DNA of 64,000 nt from an uncultured Clostridia bacterium (GCA_948777935.1 CAQDYY010000007.1:1-64000); one strand, 5' to 3'. Counted from the first letter of the stretch, positions 1 through 10,991 are shown. Numbers and translations: made by a program. The notes: a model not told the origin generated them from the letters alone.

Positions 1-53
1 GTGCCGACAATACTTGTGGGTTACCCCGTTGGTAAGATAGGTTATCGCCAGGT
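1..53 (+). rRNA. rrf: 5S ribosomal RNA, 3' end only
   Basis: The first bases of the window match the 3' third of a bacterial 5S rRNA: a GTGCCGA-type helix, the TACTTG...GGTTACCCC segment, GTAAGATAGG and a terminal GCCAGGT. The 5' part lies outside the window, so an rRNA operon ends here, running into the tRNA-Asn that follows 8 bases later. Confidence 0.85.
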
Positions 54-61
54 TTATATAT

Positions 62-137
62 TCCTCTTTAGCTCAGTTGGTAGAGCGCTCGGCTGTTAAC
101 CGATAGGTCGTTGGTTCGAGTCCAACAAGAGGAGCCA
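62..137 (+). tRNA. tRNA-Asn (GTT), copy 1
   Basis: This is a 76-nt cloverleaf with acceptor TCCTCTT pairing AAGAGGA, a D-arm GCTCAGTTGGTAGAGC, anticodon loop CTGTTAA (anticodon GTT), T-arm GGTTCGAGTCC and an encoded CCA end. It sits directly behind the 5S rRNA as a typical distal tRNA of an rRNA operon. An exact copy lies at 1220-1295. Confidence 0.97.
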
Positions 138-165
138 AGGCTAATCGTAATGATTAGCTTTTTTT
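138..165 (+). terminator. Rho-independent terminator of the rRNA/tRNA operon
   Basis: GCTAATC, a five-base loop and GATTAGC are followed by seven Ts. It closes the 5S-tRNA-Asn transcript. Confidence 0.85.
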
Positions 166-234
166 GTATATTCTCTTTCTTTTCTAGTTAAAATCAGTTA
201 TAATATAAAGTAAATAAAAGAAAGGTAAAAACAC

Positions 235-834
235 ATGAACATTTTATTAACATCAAATGGATTTCATAATGAAACCAAAAGAAGCAAAGAAATAGATGAG
301 GAATTTGAAAAAATTGCAAAGAATAAAAGTGTAGTTATTATTTTAAATGCTACAAAAGAAGGCTCTAATGTTCAAAATATAAATGATGTAAAATCAAATT
401 TTCAAAAGGTAGGAGCAAATATTGTAGATTTACTTATGATTAATAAAGAAAATGTAGCAGAAATTTTTAAATATGATGTAATATATACTATGGGAGGAGA
501 TCCAAGAATTCTACTAGAGGATTTTTGGGAGTACAATTTTAAACAATATTTAATTAAATTTTTAGAAAAGGGAATTTATATTGGTGAAAGCGCAGGCTCT
601 ATGGTACTTTGTGACAATTTAAAATGGGTATGGGATATAAAAAAAGGAACAAAACCTAAATATGATATATTACCAAAAACATTTGAAGGATTAAGTTTAG
701 TAAAAGAAAGAATTTTTCCACATTGGGATGCAATTAGTGAAGAACTAAAAGAAAAAACGAGAATTTATGAGAATAAAGAAAATATAGAGATAACAAAATT
801 AGAAAACGGGAAGTTCATCTGGAGACAAGCATAA
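235..834 (+). CDS. Peptidase S51 family protein (dipeptidase E / cyanophycinase-like)
   Basis: A 199-residue cytoplasmic protein. The Gly-Glu-Ser-Ala-Gly motif at residues 117-121 holds the nucleophile Ser119 of the S51 family, and a TMGGDP stretch near 85-90 and FPHWD near 160 fit the same fold. The length is normal for alpha-aspartyl dipeptidase-like members; these hydrolyse Asp-X dipeptides, but many clostridial relatives are uncharacterised. AAAGAAAGG lies about ten bases before the ATG. The gene stands alone between the rRNA terminator and a small membrane protein. The exact substrate cannot be read from sequence. Confidence 0.8.
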   Translation: MNILLTSNGFHNETKRSKEIDEEFEKIAKNKSVVIILNATKEGSNVQNINDVKSNFQKVGANIVDLLMINKENVAEIFKYDVIYTMGGDPRILLEDFWEYNFKQYLIKFLEKGIYIGESAGSMVLCDNLKWVWDIKKGTKPKYDILPKTFEGLSLVKERIFPHWDAISEELKEKTRIYENKENIEITKLENGKFIWRQA

Positions 835-896
835 GATTGACATAATTTTAAAACAAATGTATAATATAAGAGATTCTTAAGTTGGAGGTAAAACGT

Positions 897-1094
897 ATGA
901 ATGCATGGAACTTCTTTGTTGATGCTATTTCATACGCATTAGAGATTACTCGAGCTGAATCGAGTTGTCTCTTGATTTTGGCTCTCATGGGTGGAATAAT
1001 AGAGTGTTTTTACCCATGGAAAAGAGAGTGGAAATCAGAAAAAACAAAAGATGAAAATGGGAATGAAGTAACAATTCATTCTAGGTTAAAATAA
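897..1094 (+). CDS. Small hypothetical membrane protein
   Basis: I do not recognise this 65-residue protein. I chose the ATG at 897 because GGAGG lies eight bases upstream; the longer form from 882 would swallow the ribosome site. Residues about 8-40 are hydrophobic and include Cys, Leu and Gly-rich membrane-like sequence (LLILALMGGIIECF), followed by a basic and acidic cytosolic tail. A strong terminator follows at once, so it is a single-gene transcript. Confidence 0.55.
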   Translation: MNAWNFFVDAISYALEITRAESSCLLILALMGGIIECFYPWKREWKSEKTKDENGNEVTIHSRLK

Positions 1095-1097
1095 AGT

Positions 1098-1125
1098 AAA
1101 AGGCTATCCATAAGGGTAGCCTTTA
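1098..1125 (+). terminator. Rho-independent terminator
   Basis: AAAGGCTATCC and GGGTAGCCTTT form a stem with one mismatch or wobble around an ATAA loop, just after the stop codon of the small membrane protein. Confidence 0.75.
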
Positions 1126-1219
1126 AATATGAGTACAAAAAATAGTATAAAAATAGAAAAATATATTTACAAAAAAGTATAGAAATGTTATTATATGGTT
1201 ATAATGTTAAACAAAACAT

Positions 1220-1295
1220 TCCTCTTTAGCTCAGTTGGTAGAGCGCTCGGCTGTTAACCGATAGGTCGTTGGTTCGAGTCCAACAAGAGGAGCCA
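1220..1295 (+). tRNA. tRNA-Asn (GTT), copy 2
   Basis: Identical over all 76 nt to the tRNA at 62-137, including the anticodon GTT and encoded CCA. The identity continues only 2 bases upstream and 1 downstream, so this is a duplicated tRNA unit rather than a long repeat. It has no rRNA immediately upstream and must have its own promoter in the A/T-rich 1130-1219 stretch. Confidence 0.97.
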
Positions 1296-1379
1296 ATAAG
1301 AAGTTTCGTCGAACTTTTTGAAAAGCTTGATATAACTAAATTTCAAGACCATCAAAAAGTTTGATGAACACAAAAACTT

Positions 1380-1409
1380 AAACCGTTTCAAAAGAAACGG
1401 TCTTTTTTT
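1380..1409 (+). terminator. Rho-independent terminator
   Basis: ACCGTTTC, an AAAA loop, GAAACGGT and a run of seven Ts after one C. It ends the tRNA-Asn copy 2 transcript. Confidence 0.85.
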
Positions 1410-1411
1410 GA

Positions 1412-1732
<321 letters not shown>

Positions 1733-1844
1733 CATAGAACGGCAAAGCATTTTAGAGTTTTTAAAAAATTATACTATATTGGTTTATTTGTGTTATTAAA
1801 AAGAAATTATAAAGAGATAGTAATAATAAATATAAAAACTCTAA

Positions 1845-1884
1845 AAGTGCTAATAGCTAAAACTATGCTATGTGGCACTTTTTT
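1845..1884 (+). terminator. Hairpin with T-run upstream of the serine recombinase
   Basis: AGTGC...TAGC pairs with GCTA...GGCACT before six Ts. An overlapping, longer inverted repeat (1748-1763 with 1832-1850) shares the AGTGC arm, so the two folds could exclude one another as in an attenuator. The region 1741-1960 otherwise holds no gene. Confidence 0.5.
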
Positions 1885-1906
1885 GTTGCCTTTCTATTCA
1901 TACTAA

Positions 1907-3786
<1,880 letters not shown>

Positions 3787-3813
3787 AAAATTTTATAAAT
3801 GGAGGAATTGAAA

Positions 3814-4173
3814 ATGGAAAATAAATATGGAATTGAATACACAAAACAAGGCGATTATTATATGCCAAATTTAGTATTAGAAAAAGAAAAAATTATATTG
3901 AACAAATATGGAAAAATGAGACTAAAATTTTTAAAAGAAAATAAAAAAGCAGAATATACAATCATGTTTTTGAATGGAACTTTGAATAAACATTTAAAAG
4001 AGATTCAAGAAATAGCAGAAAAGAGAATTGACATTATAATCGAACAACTAAAACAGCAAAATAATCTAACAGAAGAAATGAAAAATACAGCCCAACTTTA
4101 TTGGGTTAGTATGATGAATAATTTTAAAAGTACAGCAGAAGAAATGGTAGTAAATGAACTAATATATGTATAA
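3814..4173 (+). CDS. tnpV: TnpV-like transposon protein
   Basis: A 119-residue protein matching the TnpV family of Tn4451-type mobilizable transposons by its opening (KYGIEYTKQGDYYMPNL), the RLKFLKENKK segment and the C-terminal AEEMVVNELIY motif. Function in transposition is unknown. I start it at ATG 3814, eight bases after GGAGG, rather than at 3799 where that ribosome site would be coding. It follows the recombinase by 27 bases and probably shares its transcript. Confidence 0.75.
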   Translation: MENKYGIEYTKQGDYYMPNLVLEKEKIILNKYGKMRLKFLKENKKAEYTIMFLNGTLNKHLKEIQEIAEKRIDIIIEQLKQQNNLTEEMKNTAQLYWVSMMNNFKSTAEEMVVNELIYV

Positions 4174-4404
4174 GAAATTACTGGTAGGAGTAAATAGACA
4201 AATGTATTGCCATATTTAATGTCTATAAGTGTAGCGAGCATAGGTTTTGTATTGCCACAAAACCGACAACTTACGTTGAAAGGGGAAAATATTCCCCTAT
4301 AACCCCTACCTTATGAAACAAAAAGTCGAACAAAAAATTAAAAATTTTTAGAAAGATTTTGTAAAAAATGGAGCGAAAATTTATCAAAGAGGAAGTGAAA
4401 AATT
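4174..4404 (+). other. Candidate origin of transfer region
   Basis: This 231-base gap lies just before mobC-mobA, where an oriT is expected. It contains a perfect hairpin GGTTTTGT/ACAAAACC (4243-4264, six-base loop) followed by GTCGG-side sequence ACCGACAACTTACG and then a second hairpin GGGGAA/TTCCCC (4282-4297). The arrangement of hairpin then unpaired ACTTACG-type sequence resembles oriT of MOBP-type elements. No nic site can be proven. Confidence 0.45.
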
Positions 4405-4725
4405 ATGAGAAATAGAACAATAGGAATCAATGTTAGAGTGAGTGAAAATGAGAAGAAAAAATTACAAAGAAATGCTAAAAAGAGTAACTTAAATTTGTCA
4501 TCTTATTTAAGAAAATCTGGATTACAAAAAGAAATTTATTCAATGCCAGATGAAGAACTTCGTAAAATTTACAATGGAATTGTTGAACTAAAAAATGAAT
4601 TTCCTTATATGAGTGATGAAGAAATAAAAGAGAAAATAACAACAATGCAAAGTGATTTTTTAGATATTTACAATTATAAAAAAGATGGTGATGTGGGTGG
4701 CAACAACGAAAATATGGGCAATTAA
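4405..4725 (+). CDS. mobC: MobC-like relaxosome accessory protein
   Basis: A 106-residue protein whose N-terminus (NVRVSENEKKKLQRNAK) and LNLSSYLRKSGL segment form a ribbon-helix-helix DNA-binding unit typical of MobC/MbeC proteins, which bind oriT and help the relaxase nick. The acidic C-terminal half fits the family. GAGGAAGTG precedes the ATG. The gene overlaps the start of the relaxase, so the two are translationally coupled, and it sits just downstream of the hairpin-rich candidate oriT. Confidence 0.8.
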   Translation: MRNRTIGINVRVSENEKKKLQRNAKKSNLNLSSYLRKSGLQKEIYSMPDEELRKIYNGIVELKNEFPYMSDEEIKEKITTMQSDFLDIYNYKKDGDVGGNNENMGN

Positions 4726-6079
4726 AGATAGTATATCACGAGTAATAAGCTATGCAAAAAATCCAGAGAAAACAACATTTGCAGACTTAAAACAAGTATT
4801 AAAATATGCAGAAAACGATGAGAAAACTATTGATAAAAATGAAAAAACTATGTATGTAACAGGAGTAAATTGTAGAGCAGAAACAGCTTATGAAGAAATG
4901 TGGGCAGTACAAAATAGATTTGATAAGACTACAGGAAATATTGCATATCACGCATACCAAAGTTTTAAAACAGGAGAAGTATCATCAGAACTTGCACATA
5001 AAATTGGAGTAGAACTAGCAGAAAAGATGTGGAGTGAATATCAAGTAGTAGTTGCAACACACTTTAATACAGGCACATATCATAATCATTTTGTAGTAAA
5101 TTCCGTTAATATGTTTACAGGCAAAAAGTTTAATTGTAATAAAGGAGCATATTATCATTTCAGAGAATTATCAGATAATCTATGCAGAGAATATGGACTA
5201 ACAGTTATAGAGAAACCAACAGGAAAAACACCTAGAAGTATATATTTTGCAGAAAAACGAGGAGAGCCAACAAAGTATAATGTAATAAGACAAACTATTA
5301 ATGAAGCAATGGAAATGTGTATAAATTATGGACAATTTAAAAAGATATTGCTTAAAAAGGGTTATATTATCAATGATGATTATAACAGAAAATATCCAAC
5401 AATTCGCTCAATAAATGATAAAAAAGCAATAAGGATGTATCATTTAGGAGAACAGTATTTACCAAAGAATATTGCAAATAAAGTTGAACACAATCCATAT
5501 TATTATCAAAATAGATATATGAAATTTATACACCCTAAAAAGAAAAAACAAAGATATAAAGTTTATAAATATAAAGGCGAATTCAAAGATATTAGTAAAA
5601 TGAACGGAATAGATGTATTGTTTTTATTACTATTTCATTTATTAGGACTATTACCAAAACGAGAGAACTATCAGCCACTATCTCCAGAAATGAAACAAGA
5701 AGTAAGAAAAATGGAACGATATTCTAATGAAATTAGACTTATTGTAAGCGAAAAACTAAAAACAACAGATGATGTAAAAAACTATATTTCACAAACTGAA
5801 AAAGATATTGAAAATACTACTAATGTAAGACAAAAATACAGAAATAAGCTAAGAAACTGCACAGATGATAACTTAATAGATGAATACAAAGAAAAGCGAA
5901 ATGAATGCACTACAATTCTAAATAAGTACAGAAAAAATCTAAAAACAGCAAATTATATTTTAGAAGATGTACCAAATGTTAAAGAAGTTATAAAAATTGA
6001 AATGCAAATGAAAAAGACAGAACTAGGAGATATTAATAAAACAAATAAAAAGAATAAAGATAGAGAGACAAGATACTAA
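4697..6079 (+). CDS. mobA: MobA/VirD2-type relaxase (MOBP-like)
   Basis: A 460-residue relaxase that would nick oriT and pilot single-stranded DNA during mobilization. The metal-binding motif is visible as HFNTGTYHNHFVVNSVN (HxxxxxxxH-x-H arrangement), and the N-terminal YAKNPEKT segment is characteristic of these proteins. The C-terminal 150 residues are a charged coiled coil. The start is uncertain: family members begin ATTKIW, which points to GTG 4697, although ATGs exist at 4685 and 4691. It overlaps mobC. No conjugative type IV secretion genes are present, so the element is mobilizable, not self-transmissible. Confidence 0.85.
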   Translation: MATTKIWAIKDSISRVISYAKNPEKTTFADLKQVLKYAENDEKTIDKNEKTMYVTGVNCRAETAYEEMWAVQNRFDKTTGNIAYHAYQSFKTGEVSSELAHKIGVELAEKMWSEYQVVVATHFNTGTYHNHFVVNSVNMFTGKKFNCNKGAYYHFRELSDNLCREYGLTVIEKPTGKTPRSIYFAEKRGEPTKYNVIRQTINEAMEMCINYGQFKKILLKKGYIINDDYNRKYPTIRSINDKKAIRMYHLGEQYLPKNIANKVEHNPYYYQNRYMKFIHPKKKKQRYKVYKYKGEFKDISKMNGIDVLFLLLFHLLGLLPKRENYQPLSPEMKQEVRKMERYSNEIRLIVSEKLKTTDDVKNYISQTEKDIENTTNVRQKYRNKLRNCTDDNLIDEYKEKRNECTTILNKYRKNLKTANYILEDVPNVKEVIKIEMQMKKTELGDINKTNKKNKDRETRY

Positions 6080-6133
6080 AGTAAAGGATTATTACATATA
6101 AAAGTAATAATCTTTTAAATTTATTATAAAAAA

Positions 6134-6162
6134 TTGTCCAATTATATTGATTTTTGTCCAAT
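6134..6162 (+). promoter_or_regulatory. Direct repeats upstream of the ietAS operon
   Basis: TTGTCCAAT occurs at 6134-6142 and 6154-6162, exactly 20 bp apart (two helical turns), 30-60 bases before the first gene. Since the first gene product ends in a helix-turn-helix, these are candidate autoregulatory operators. A TTGTCC at the second repeat could also be part of the promoter. Confidence 0.5.
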
Positions 6163-6194
6163 GCGATGATATTATTATTTAGGAGGTAATACAT

Positions 6195-7244
6195 ATGAAG
6201 AAAAAAGATATTTTAAATTTAATAAAATTGCATTTTGAAAATGATAATGAAGGTTTTTCAAAACAAGCTAATGTAATTGCTAAAGATTTCGAAAAAGAGG
6301 GAGATTATCAATTGGCAGAATATGTGTTAGGGCTTGTTTCCAATACTAATGTTTTGTTACCTCAAGAATTTGGATATAATTCTAATTTTTTAGAAAAAAT
6401 AAATATTATAAATGATAGTCTATTTTTGCCAAAGAAATTGGAAGAAGAAACTATAGGAATAATTAATGCAATAAATAGTAATCTAAAAATGCACAAATTT
6501 TTATTTCAAGGTGCACCTGGTACAGGAAAAACTGAAACAGTAAAACAGATAGCACGTTTATTAGAAAGAGACTTATTTGGAGTGGAGTTTAACTATGTTA
6601 TAGATAGTAAGTTAGGACAAACTTCAAAAAATATTAAAGAGTTATTTATAGAGATAAATTCTTTGCCAAATCCGAAAAGAGCAATTATTCTTTTTGATGA
6701 AATCGATTCAATAGCATTAGATAGGATTAATTCGAACGATTTAAGGGAAATGGGAAGAGTTACATCTTCAATTATAAAAGAATTAGATAAATTAAACGAT
6801 AATATTGTATTAATAGCAACGACTAATTTATATAGTTCTTTAGATAAGGCACTATCTAGAAGATTTGATACTATAATTTCTTTTAATGAATATGAGAGAG
6901 AAGACTTAATAAAAATAGCTGAATTAATGTTAGATAAGTATATAGTTAATTATCCTAGTGTACGAAAAAATAGCAAGTTATTTAATAAAATATTAAATAT
7001 GGCAGAGATAGTACCATACCCAGGAGAACTTAAAAATATAATAAAGACAGCAGTTGCTTTTAGTGATACTACCAATCCATATGATTATTTAAAAAGATTA
7101 TTTTATTCTTTAACAGAAATAAAAGAACAAAAAGTTAATTTAGAAGATTTAAAAAAATATGGATTTACAGTAAGGGAAATTGAGATATTAACAGGAGTTT
7201 CGAAAAGTAATGTAGCAAAAAAGTTAAAGGAGATCAATAAATGA
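6195..7244 (+). CDS. ietA: IetA-like AAA+ ATPase of a two-gene ATPase/subtilase system
   Basis: A 349-residue AAA+ ATPase: Walker A GAPGTGKT (about residues 110-117), Walker B IILFDEIDS, sensor TTNL and an arginine-finger SRRFD. Residues about 324-349 (TVREIEILTGVSKSNVAKKL) read as a helix-turn-helix, suggesting DNA binding or autoregulation. It overlaps the following subtilase by four bases (ATGA). This ATPase-plus-subtilase pairing is the IetAS arrangement, first described as a plasmid maintenance/toxin-antitoxin pair in Agrobacterium and later as an anti-phage system. A strong AGGAGG lies nine bases from the ATG. Assignment rests on architecture, not on a database search. Confidence 0.75.
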   Translation: MKKKDILNLIKLHFENDNEGFSKQANVIAKDFEKEGDYQLAEYVLGLVSNTNVLLPQEFGYNSNFLEKINIINDSLFLPKKLEEETIGIINAINSNLKMHKFLFQGAPGTGKTETVKQIARLLERDLFGVEFNYVIDSKLGQTSKNIKELFIEINSLPNPKRAIILFDEIDSIALDRINSNDLREMGRVTSSIIKELDKLNDNIVLIATTNLYSSLDKALSRRFDTIISFNEYEREDLIKIAELMLDKYIVNYPSVRKNSKLFNKILNMAEIVPYPGELKNIIKTAVAFSDTTNPYDYLKRLFYSLTEIKEQKVNLEDLKKYGFTVREIEILTGVSKSNVAKKLKEINK

Positions 7245-9481
7245 ATAGTATTTTAAAATTAAAGGGAAAATTTACAAATAAAAAATACGATAAAGAATCT
7301 GGAAGTAGAAATATACCATTAAACTCAAGTGTTTCTGTTGATATATTAGAAGAAAGAATTAAAGAATTAGAATTGTTGAAGAAATTTTGGGCTACTCAAA
7401 ATTATTTTGAAGGAGCATTGATAAGTGTACATTATAACAGGCTAATAGCTAAAACAAATAGAATAGCAGGAATTTTATATGAAAAAGGAACACCACCAAA
7501 TGAATCTATTGTGGGTGCGAGGTTTTCAAAAGATAAGAAACATATTATCACGCATTATATAAAAAAAGAAACTATAAGTAATTCAATTAAAGAGTTAAAT
7601 TATGCAATCGAAATTCTAAAAGGAGAATACAAGGGAGTATTATCACATGACGAAATACTTGGGATAAAGTCAAAAACATTCCCAGCAAAATATAAATTAA
7701 GTTGTAGTAGATTTAAAAATATAATAGTAGATTCATATTATGTTGAGTATTTTGGAATTGATAATAATGAGAACAATTATACTGAACGAAGTATAATATC
7801 ACTTTTTGATACCAATACTGAAACGATAAGTTTATTAAAAAGTTTAAATATTAATGTGCTAGAAAATAGAATTATAGAGAATAATACCGTACTTTTAGAT
7901 AAAGATGAAATAGAATTAATAAAATTAAAAGCACCATATCTAATATCAATGTCTATGAAAGATTTTGCAGAAATTATGCCAGATGAAATAAAAAGAAATA
8001 ACAATACATTTACAAGGGATATTCCTTCTCCATCTATAGAACCGACCATTGGAGTAATAGATACTTTATTTGATACAAATGCATATTTTTCTGAATGGGT
8101 AGATTTTAGGAATATGTTAAGTTCTGATATACCAGATCTTGAGGATGAAAGAAATTATCAACATGGAACTAGAGTATCTTCAATTATAGTAGATGGACCA
8201 CAATTAAATCCTAGATTAAATGATAATTGTGGAAGATTTAAAGTTAGACATTTTGGAGTAGCATTATATAATGGCTTTAGTGCTTTTAGTATAATAAAAC
8301 AGATTAAAAATATAGTATTAGAAAATAAAGATATAAAGGTTTGGAATTTATCTTTAGGATCTGATACAGAAATCGAGGAAAACTTTATCTCACCAATAGC
8401 TTATTTACTAGATAAGATACAAGTAGATAATGATGTAATATTTGTTATTGCAGGAACTAATGATAGAAGAGGAACAAAAAATGAATTGAAAATAGCATCG
8501 CCAGCAGATTCAGTTAATGCATTAGTAGTAAATTCTGTAAATAATTTGAATAATCCAACTACATATTCAAGGAGGGGACCAGTTTTATCCTTTTATATAA
8601 AACCAGATGTTAGTTATTATGGAGGAGATTCAACGAGCTTTGAAGAATGCATAAATACTATAGGAATTAATAATAATGAGGATTTTGTATCTGGAACATC
8701 ATATGCAGCACCTTGGATTGCAAGAAAGATAGCATATTTGATACATATACTAGGATTTTCAAAAGAGGAAGCAAAGGCTTTAATAATTGATTCAGCTGAA
8801 AAGTGGGGAAACAAATACACAGAGGAACAAATAGAACTAATAGGACATGGAGTAGTTCCAATTGATATAAATGATATAATAAAATCTAGAAATGATGAGA
8901 TTAGATTTGTTATTTCAACATATGCAGAAAAGTATGAGACATATAATTTGACTTTACCTATTCCAATACATAATGATAAATACCCTTTTATAGCAAAAGC
9001 TACAATGTGCTATTTTTCTACATGCAATAGATTACAAGGGGTAGATTATACTAATGAAGAGCTAGATTTAAAAATTGGAAGAATACAAGATAATGAAAGT
9101 ATAAAATCAATCAATAAAGATGGACAAGGAGAAATTGGAACATATGTTAATGAGAAGAGATCAAGAAATGAATTTAGAAAATGGGATAACTCGAAAAGTA
9201 TTAAAGAGAAATATAGTCCGAAAAATGGTGAAAGAGATTCTTATAAGAATAAGTTGTGGGGAATAAATATTATAAAAACTAATAGATTTTATAGTAAAAA
9301 AAATAGAGATAAAATAAAGTTTGCTTTAGTAGTAACATTAAAAGAGATTAATGGAGAAAACAGAATTGATGAATTTATTCAAAGGTGCTTTTTTAATCAA
9401 TGGTTTGTTGAAAAAGTAGAACTAGATAATCAAATCGATTTATATAATAAAGCAGAAGAGGATATTACATTTGAAAAATAA
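7241..9481 (+). CDS. ietS: IetS-like subtilisin-family serine protease
   Basis: A 746-residue S8 protease with a complete catalytic triad: Asp274 (GVIDTLFD), His308 (HGTRVSS) and Ser487 (GTSYAAP), plus the oxyanion Asn in AGTNDRRG. There is no signal peptide, so it is intracellular. The first 260 residues form an unrecognised N-terminal domain, and about 180 residues follow the protease core. Translation is coupled to ietA by a four-base overlap. In IetAS systems the protease is the toxic or effector component and the ATPase controls it; which phage signal triggers it here is unknown. Confidence 0.78.
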   Translation: MNSILKLKGKFTNKKYDKESGSRNIPLNSSVSVDILEERIKELELLKKFWATQNYFEGALISVHYNRLIAKTNRIAGILYEKGTPPNESIVGARFSKDKKHIITHYIKKETISNSIKELNYAIEILKGEYKGVLSHDEILGIKSKTFPAKYKLSCSRFKNIIVDSYYVEYFGIDNNENNYTERSIISLFDTNTETISLLKSLNINVLENRIIENNTVLLDKDEIELIKLKAPYLISMSMKDFAEIMPDEIKRNNNTFTRDIPSPSIEPTIGVIDTLFDTNAYFSEWVDFRNMLSSDIPDLEDERNYQHGTRVSSIIVDGPQLNPRLNDNCGRFKVRHFGVALYNGFSAFSIIKQIKNIVLENKDIKVWNLSLGSDTEIEENFISPIAYLLDKIQVDNDVIFVIAGTNDRRGTKNELKIASPADSVNALVVNSVNNLNNPTTYSRRGPVLSFYIKPDVSYYGGDSTSFEECINTIGINNNEDFVSGTSYAAPWIARKIAYLIHILGFSKEEAKALIIDSAEKWGNKYTEEQIELIGHGVVPIDINDIIKSRNDEIRFVISTYAEKYETYNLTLPIPIHNDKYPFIAKATMCYFSTCNRLQGVDYTNEELDLKIGRIQDNESIKSINKDGQGEIGTYVNEKRSRNEFRKWDNSKSIKEKYSPKNGERDSYKNKLWGINIIKTNRFYSKKNRDKIKFALVVTLKEINGENRIDEFIQRCFFNQWFVEKVELDNQIDLYNKAEEDITFEK

Positions 9482-9516
9482 CAATAGATTCACTTATATA
9501 TATGAAGAGGTATAAT

Positions 9517-9840
9517 ATGGAAAAAGAAGAAATGTATGATATATTTAGGTCTATTATAGACATACATAAACAGAATTTCATAATATTAAAGAGTGAAATA
9601 GAAAACATGATAAAAAATAAAATTAAAGATGAAAAATATATACAAAGAAGACTAGATGAACTTTTAGATATATTATTATTTTATGAAAATGAAGATAGTT
9701 TGCTAGCATTTAGAAGACTGTGTAGATATTACTTTACTATAAATCCAGAGGCTACAGTCAATTATATTAATTATTATAGAGAGCAAAATGAACCAGAAGG
9801 TATAAAGTTTGGAAAGAGTAAAGAAAAAGCAAATTTATAA
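9517..9840 (+). CDS. Small helical protein downstream of ietAS
   Basis: I do not recognise this 107-residue protein. It is almost entirely alpha-helical and charged, with no membrane segment. I start it at ATG 9517, preceded by AAGAGG at a good distance, rather than at 9502 which would place that site inside the gene. It begins 36 bases after ietS and ends 19 bases before the deaminase. Its position suggests a third component or regulator of the ATPase/protease system, but it could equally be unrelated cargo. Confidence 0.6.
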   Translation: MEKEEMYDIFRSIIDIHKQNFIILKSEIENMIKNKIKDEKYIQRRLDELLDILLFYENEDSLLAFRRLCRYYFTINPEATVNYINYYREQNEPEGIKFGKSKEKANL

Positions 9841-9858
9841 GAGTAGGGGAATGTAATT

Positions 9859-10296
9859 ATGGATGAAAAATTTATAGATATAGCAATTGAAATTAGTAGA
9901 AAAGTTAAATATCCTTGTGGTGCTATTGTAGTAAAAGATGGCGAAATAATTGGTAGAAGTGATGATAAGACATTAATGGAAACAAGCATGTATTCTCATG
10001 CAGAACTAGAGGCAATAGAAAGTGCATCTAAAAACAAAAATTTATATGGAGATTTGAAAGGTGCAACATTATATGTATCATGTGAGCCTTGTATGATGTG
10101 TATGGGGGCTATATTATATGAAGAATTTTCAAAAATTGTTTATGTTGCAACATTACAAGATAGCAATGATAACTATTGCCCAGAAATGATTACAGATATA
10201 GATATATTAGCAAAATATGCTAAAAATAAAATTGAAATAGTGAAAGAATTACATAGGGATAAAGCAGTAGAGATTTTAAAACAGAGAGGAGAATAA
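9859..10296 (+). CDS. Nucleoside/cytidine deaminase family enzyme
   Basis: A 145-residue zinc deaminase: HAE at 47-49 supplies a zinc ligand and the catalytic Glu49, and PCMMC at 77-81 supplies the two Cys ligands. The GAIVVKDGEIIGR opening and HAELEAI motif are closest to guanine deaminase/tRNA-type deaminases. The reaction is hydrolytic removal of an amino group from a nucleobase; substrate is not readable. It is the first of four closely packed genes (deaminase, SDR, PepD, HAD; gaps of 5-17 bases), probably one transcript with metabolic roles. Confidence 0.8.
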   Translation: MDEKFIDIAIEISRKVKYPCGAIVVKDGEIIGRSDDKTLMETSMYSHAELEAIESASKNKNLYGDLKGATLYVSCEPCMMCMGAILYEEFSKIVYVATLQDSNDNYCPEMITDIDILAKYAKNKIEIVKELHRDKAVEILKQRGE

Positions 10297-10301
10297 ATAA
10301 C

Positions 10302-10991
10302 ATGAATAAAAAAATAGTAATTATAACAGGTGGAGCAAGTGGATTAGGACTTGAACTTGTTAAACAATTTATAGAGAAGAATTATTTTGTATGCAACATA
10401 GATAGAGATTTTGAGAAAATGAAAGCATTAAGTGATACATATAAAGATAATTACAAAGGATTTATAGGTGATATTTCAGATAGTGTATTTGTAAAATCTG
10501 TTATTAATGAAATATCAAATTTAGGAAATATAAAAATATTAATTAATAATGCAGGAGAGCCATCATTTAAGTTACCTACAAAATATGAAAAAGAGGATAT
10601 AGATAAATGCTTTAAAGGTTTGCAAGGTATGATTTTGTTTTCAACAGAAACTTTAAAAGTAAAAGAAGAAAAAGACTTAAAAATAGTAAATATAATGTCA
10701 TCTGCAGCATTAAGAGGGAATAAACAAGAAGTGGTATATTGTGCTACAAAATGGGGAGAAAGAGGATATACAGAAAGTTTAAAAGTAGCATATAAAGGTA
10801 CAAGTGTAAAAGTAATAGGAGTATATCCAGGTGGAATAAATACAGAATTTTATAAAAATAGTAGAGATTATGTATCAGAAGAAAAACAGTCTACATTTAT
10901 GAAACCTTGTGATGTTGCTAAAACAATTATAGATAATATTACAAATGAAACTAATTTAACAGTAGCAGATATTATAATTGAGAGAAATTAA
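10302..10991 (+). CDS. Short-chain dehydrogenase/reductase
   Basis: A 229-residue classical SDR. The nucleotide-binding motif TGGASGLG is at residues 9-16, the structural NNAG at 82-85, Ser133/134 and the catalytic Tyr146 and Lys150 in VYCATK. The PGGIxT segment follows the active site as expected. NAD(P)-dependent oxidation or reduction of an unknown alcohol or ketone. It starts five bases after the deaminase stop and is clearly co-transcribed. Confidence 0.85.
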   Translation: MNKKIVIITGGASGLGLELVKQFIEKNYFVCNIDRDFEKMKALSDTYKDNYKGFIGDISDSVFVKSVINEISNLGNIKILINNAGEPSFKLPTKYEKEDIDKCFKGLQGMILFSTETLKVKEEKDLKIVNIMSSAALRGNKQEVVYCATKWGERGYTESLKVAYKGTSVKVIGVYPGGINTEFYKNSRDYVSEEKQSTFMKPCDVAKTIIDNITNETNLTVADIIIERN

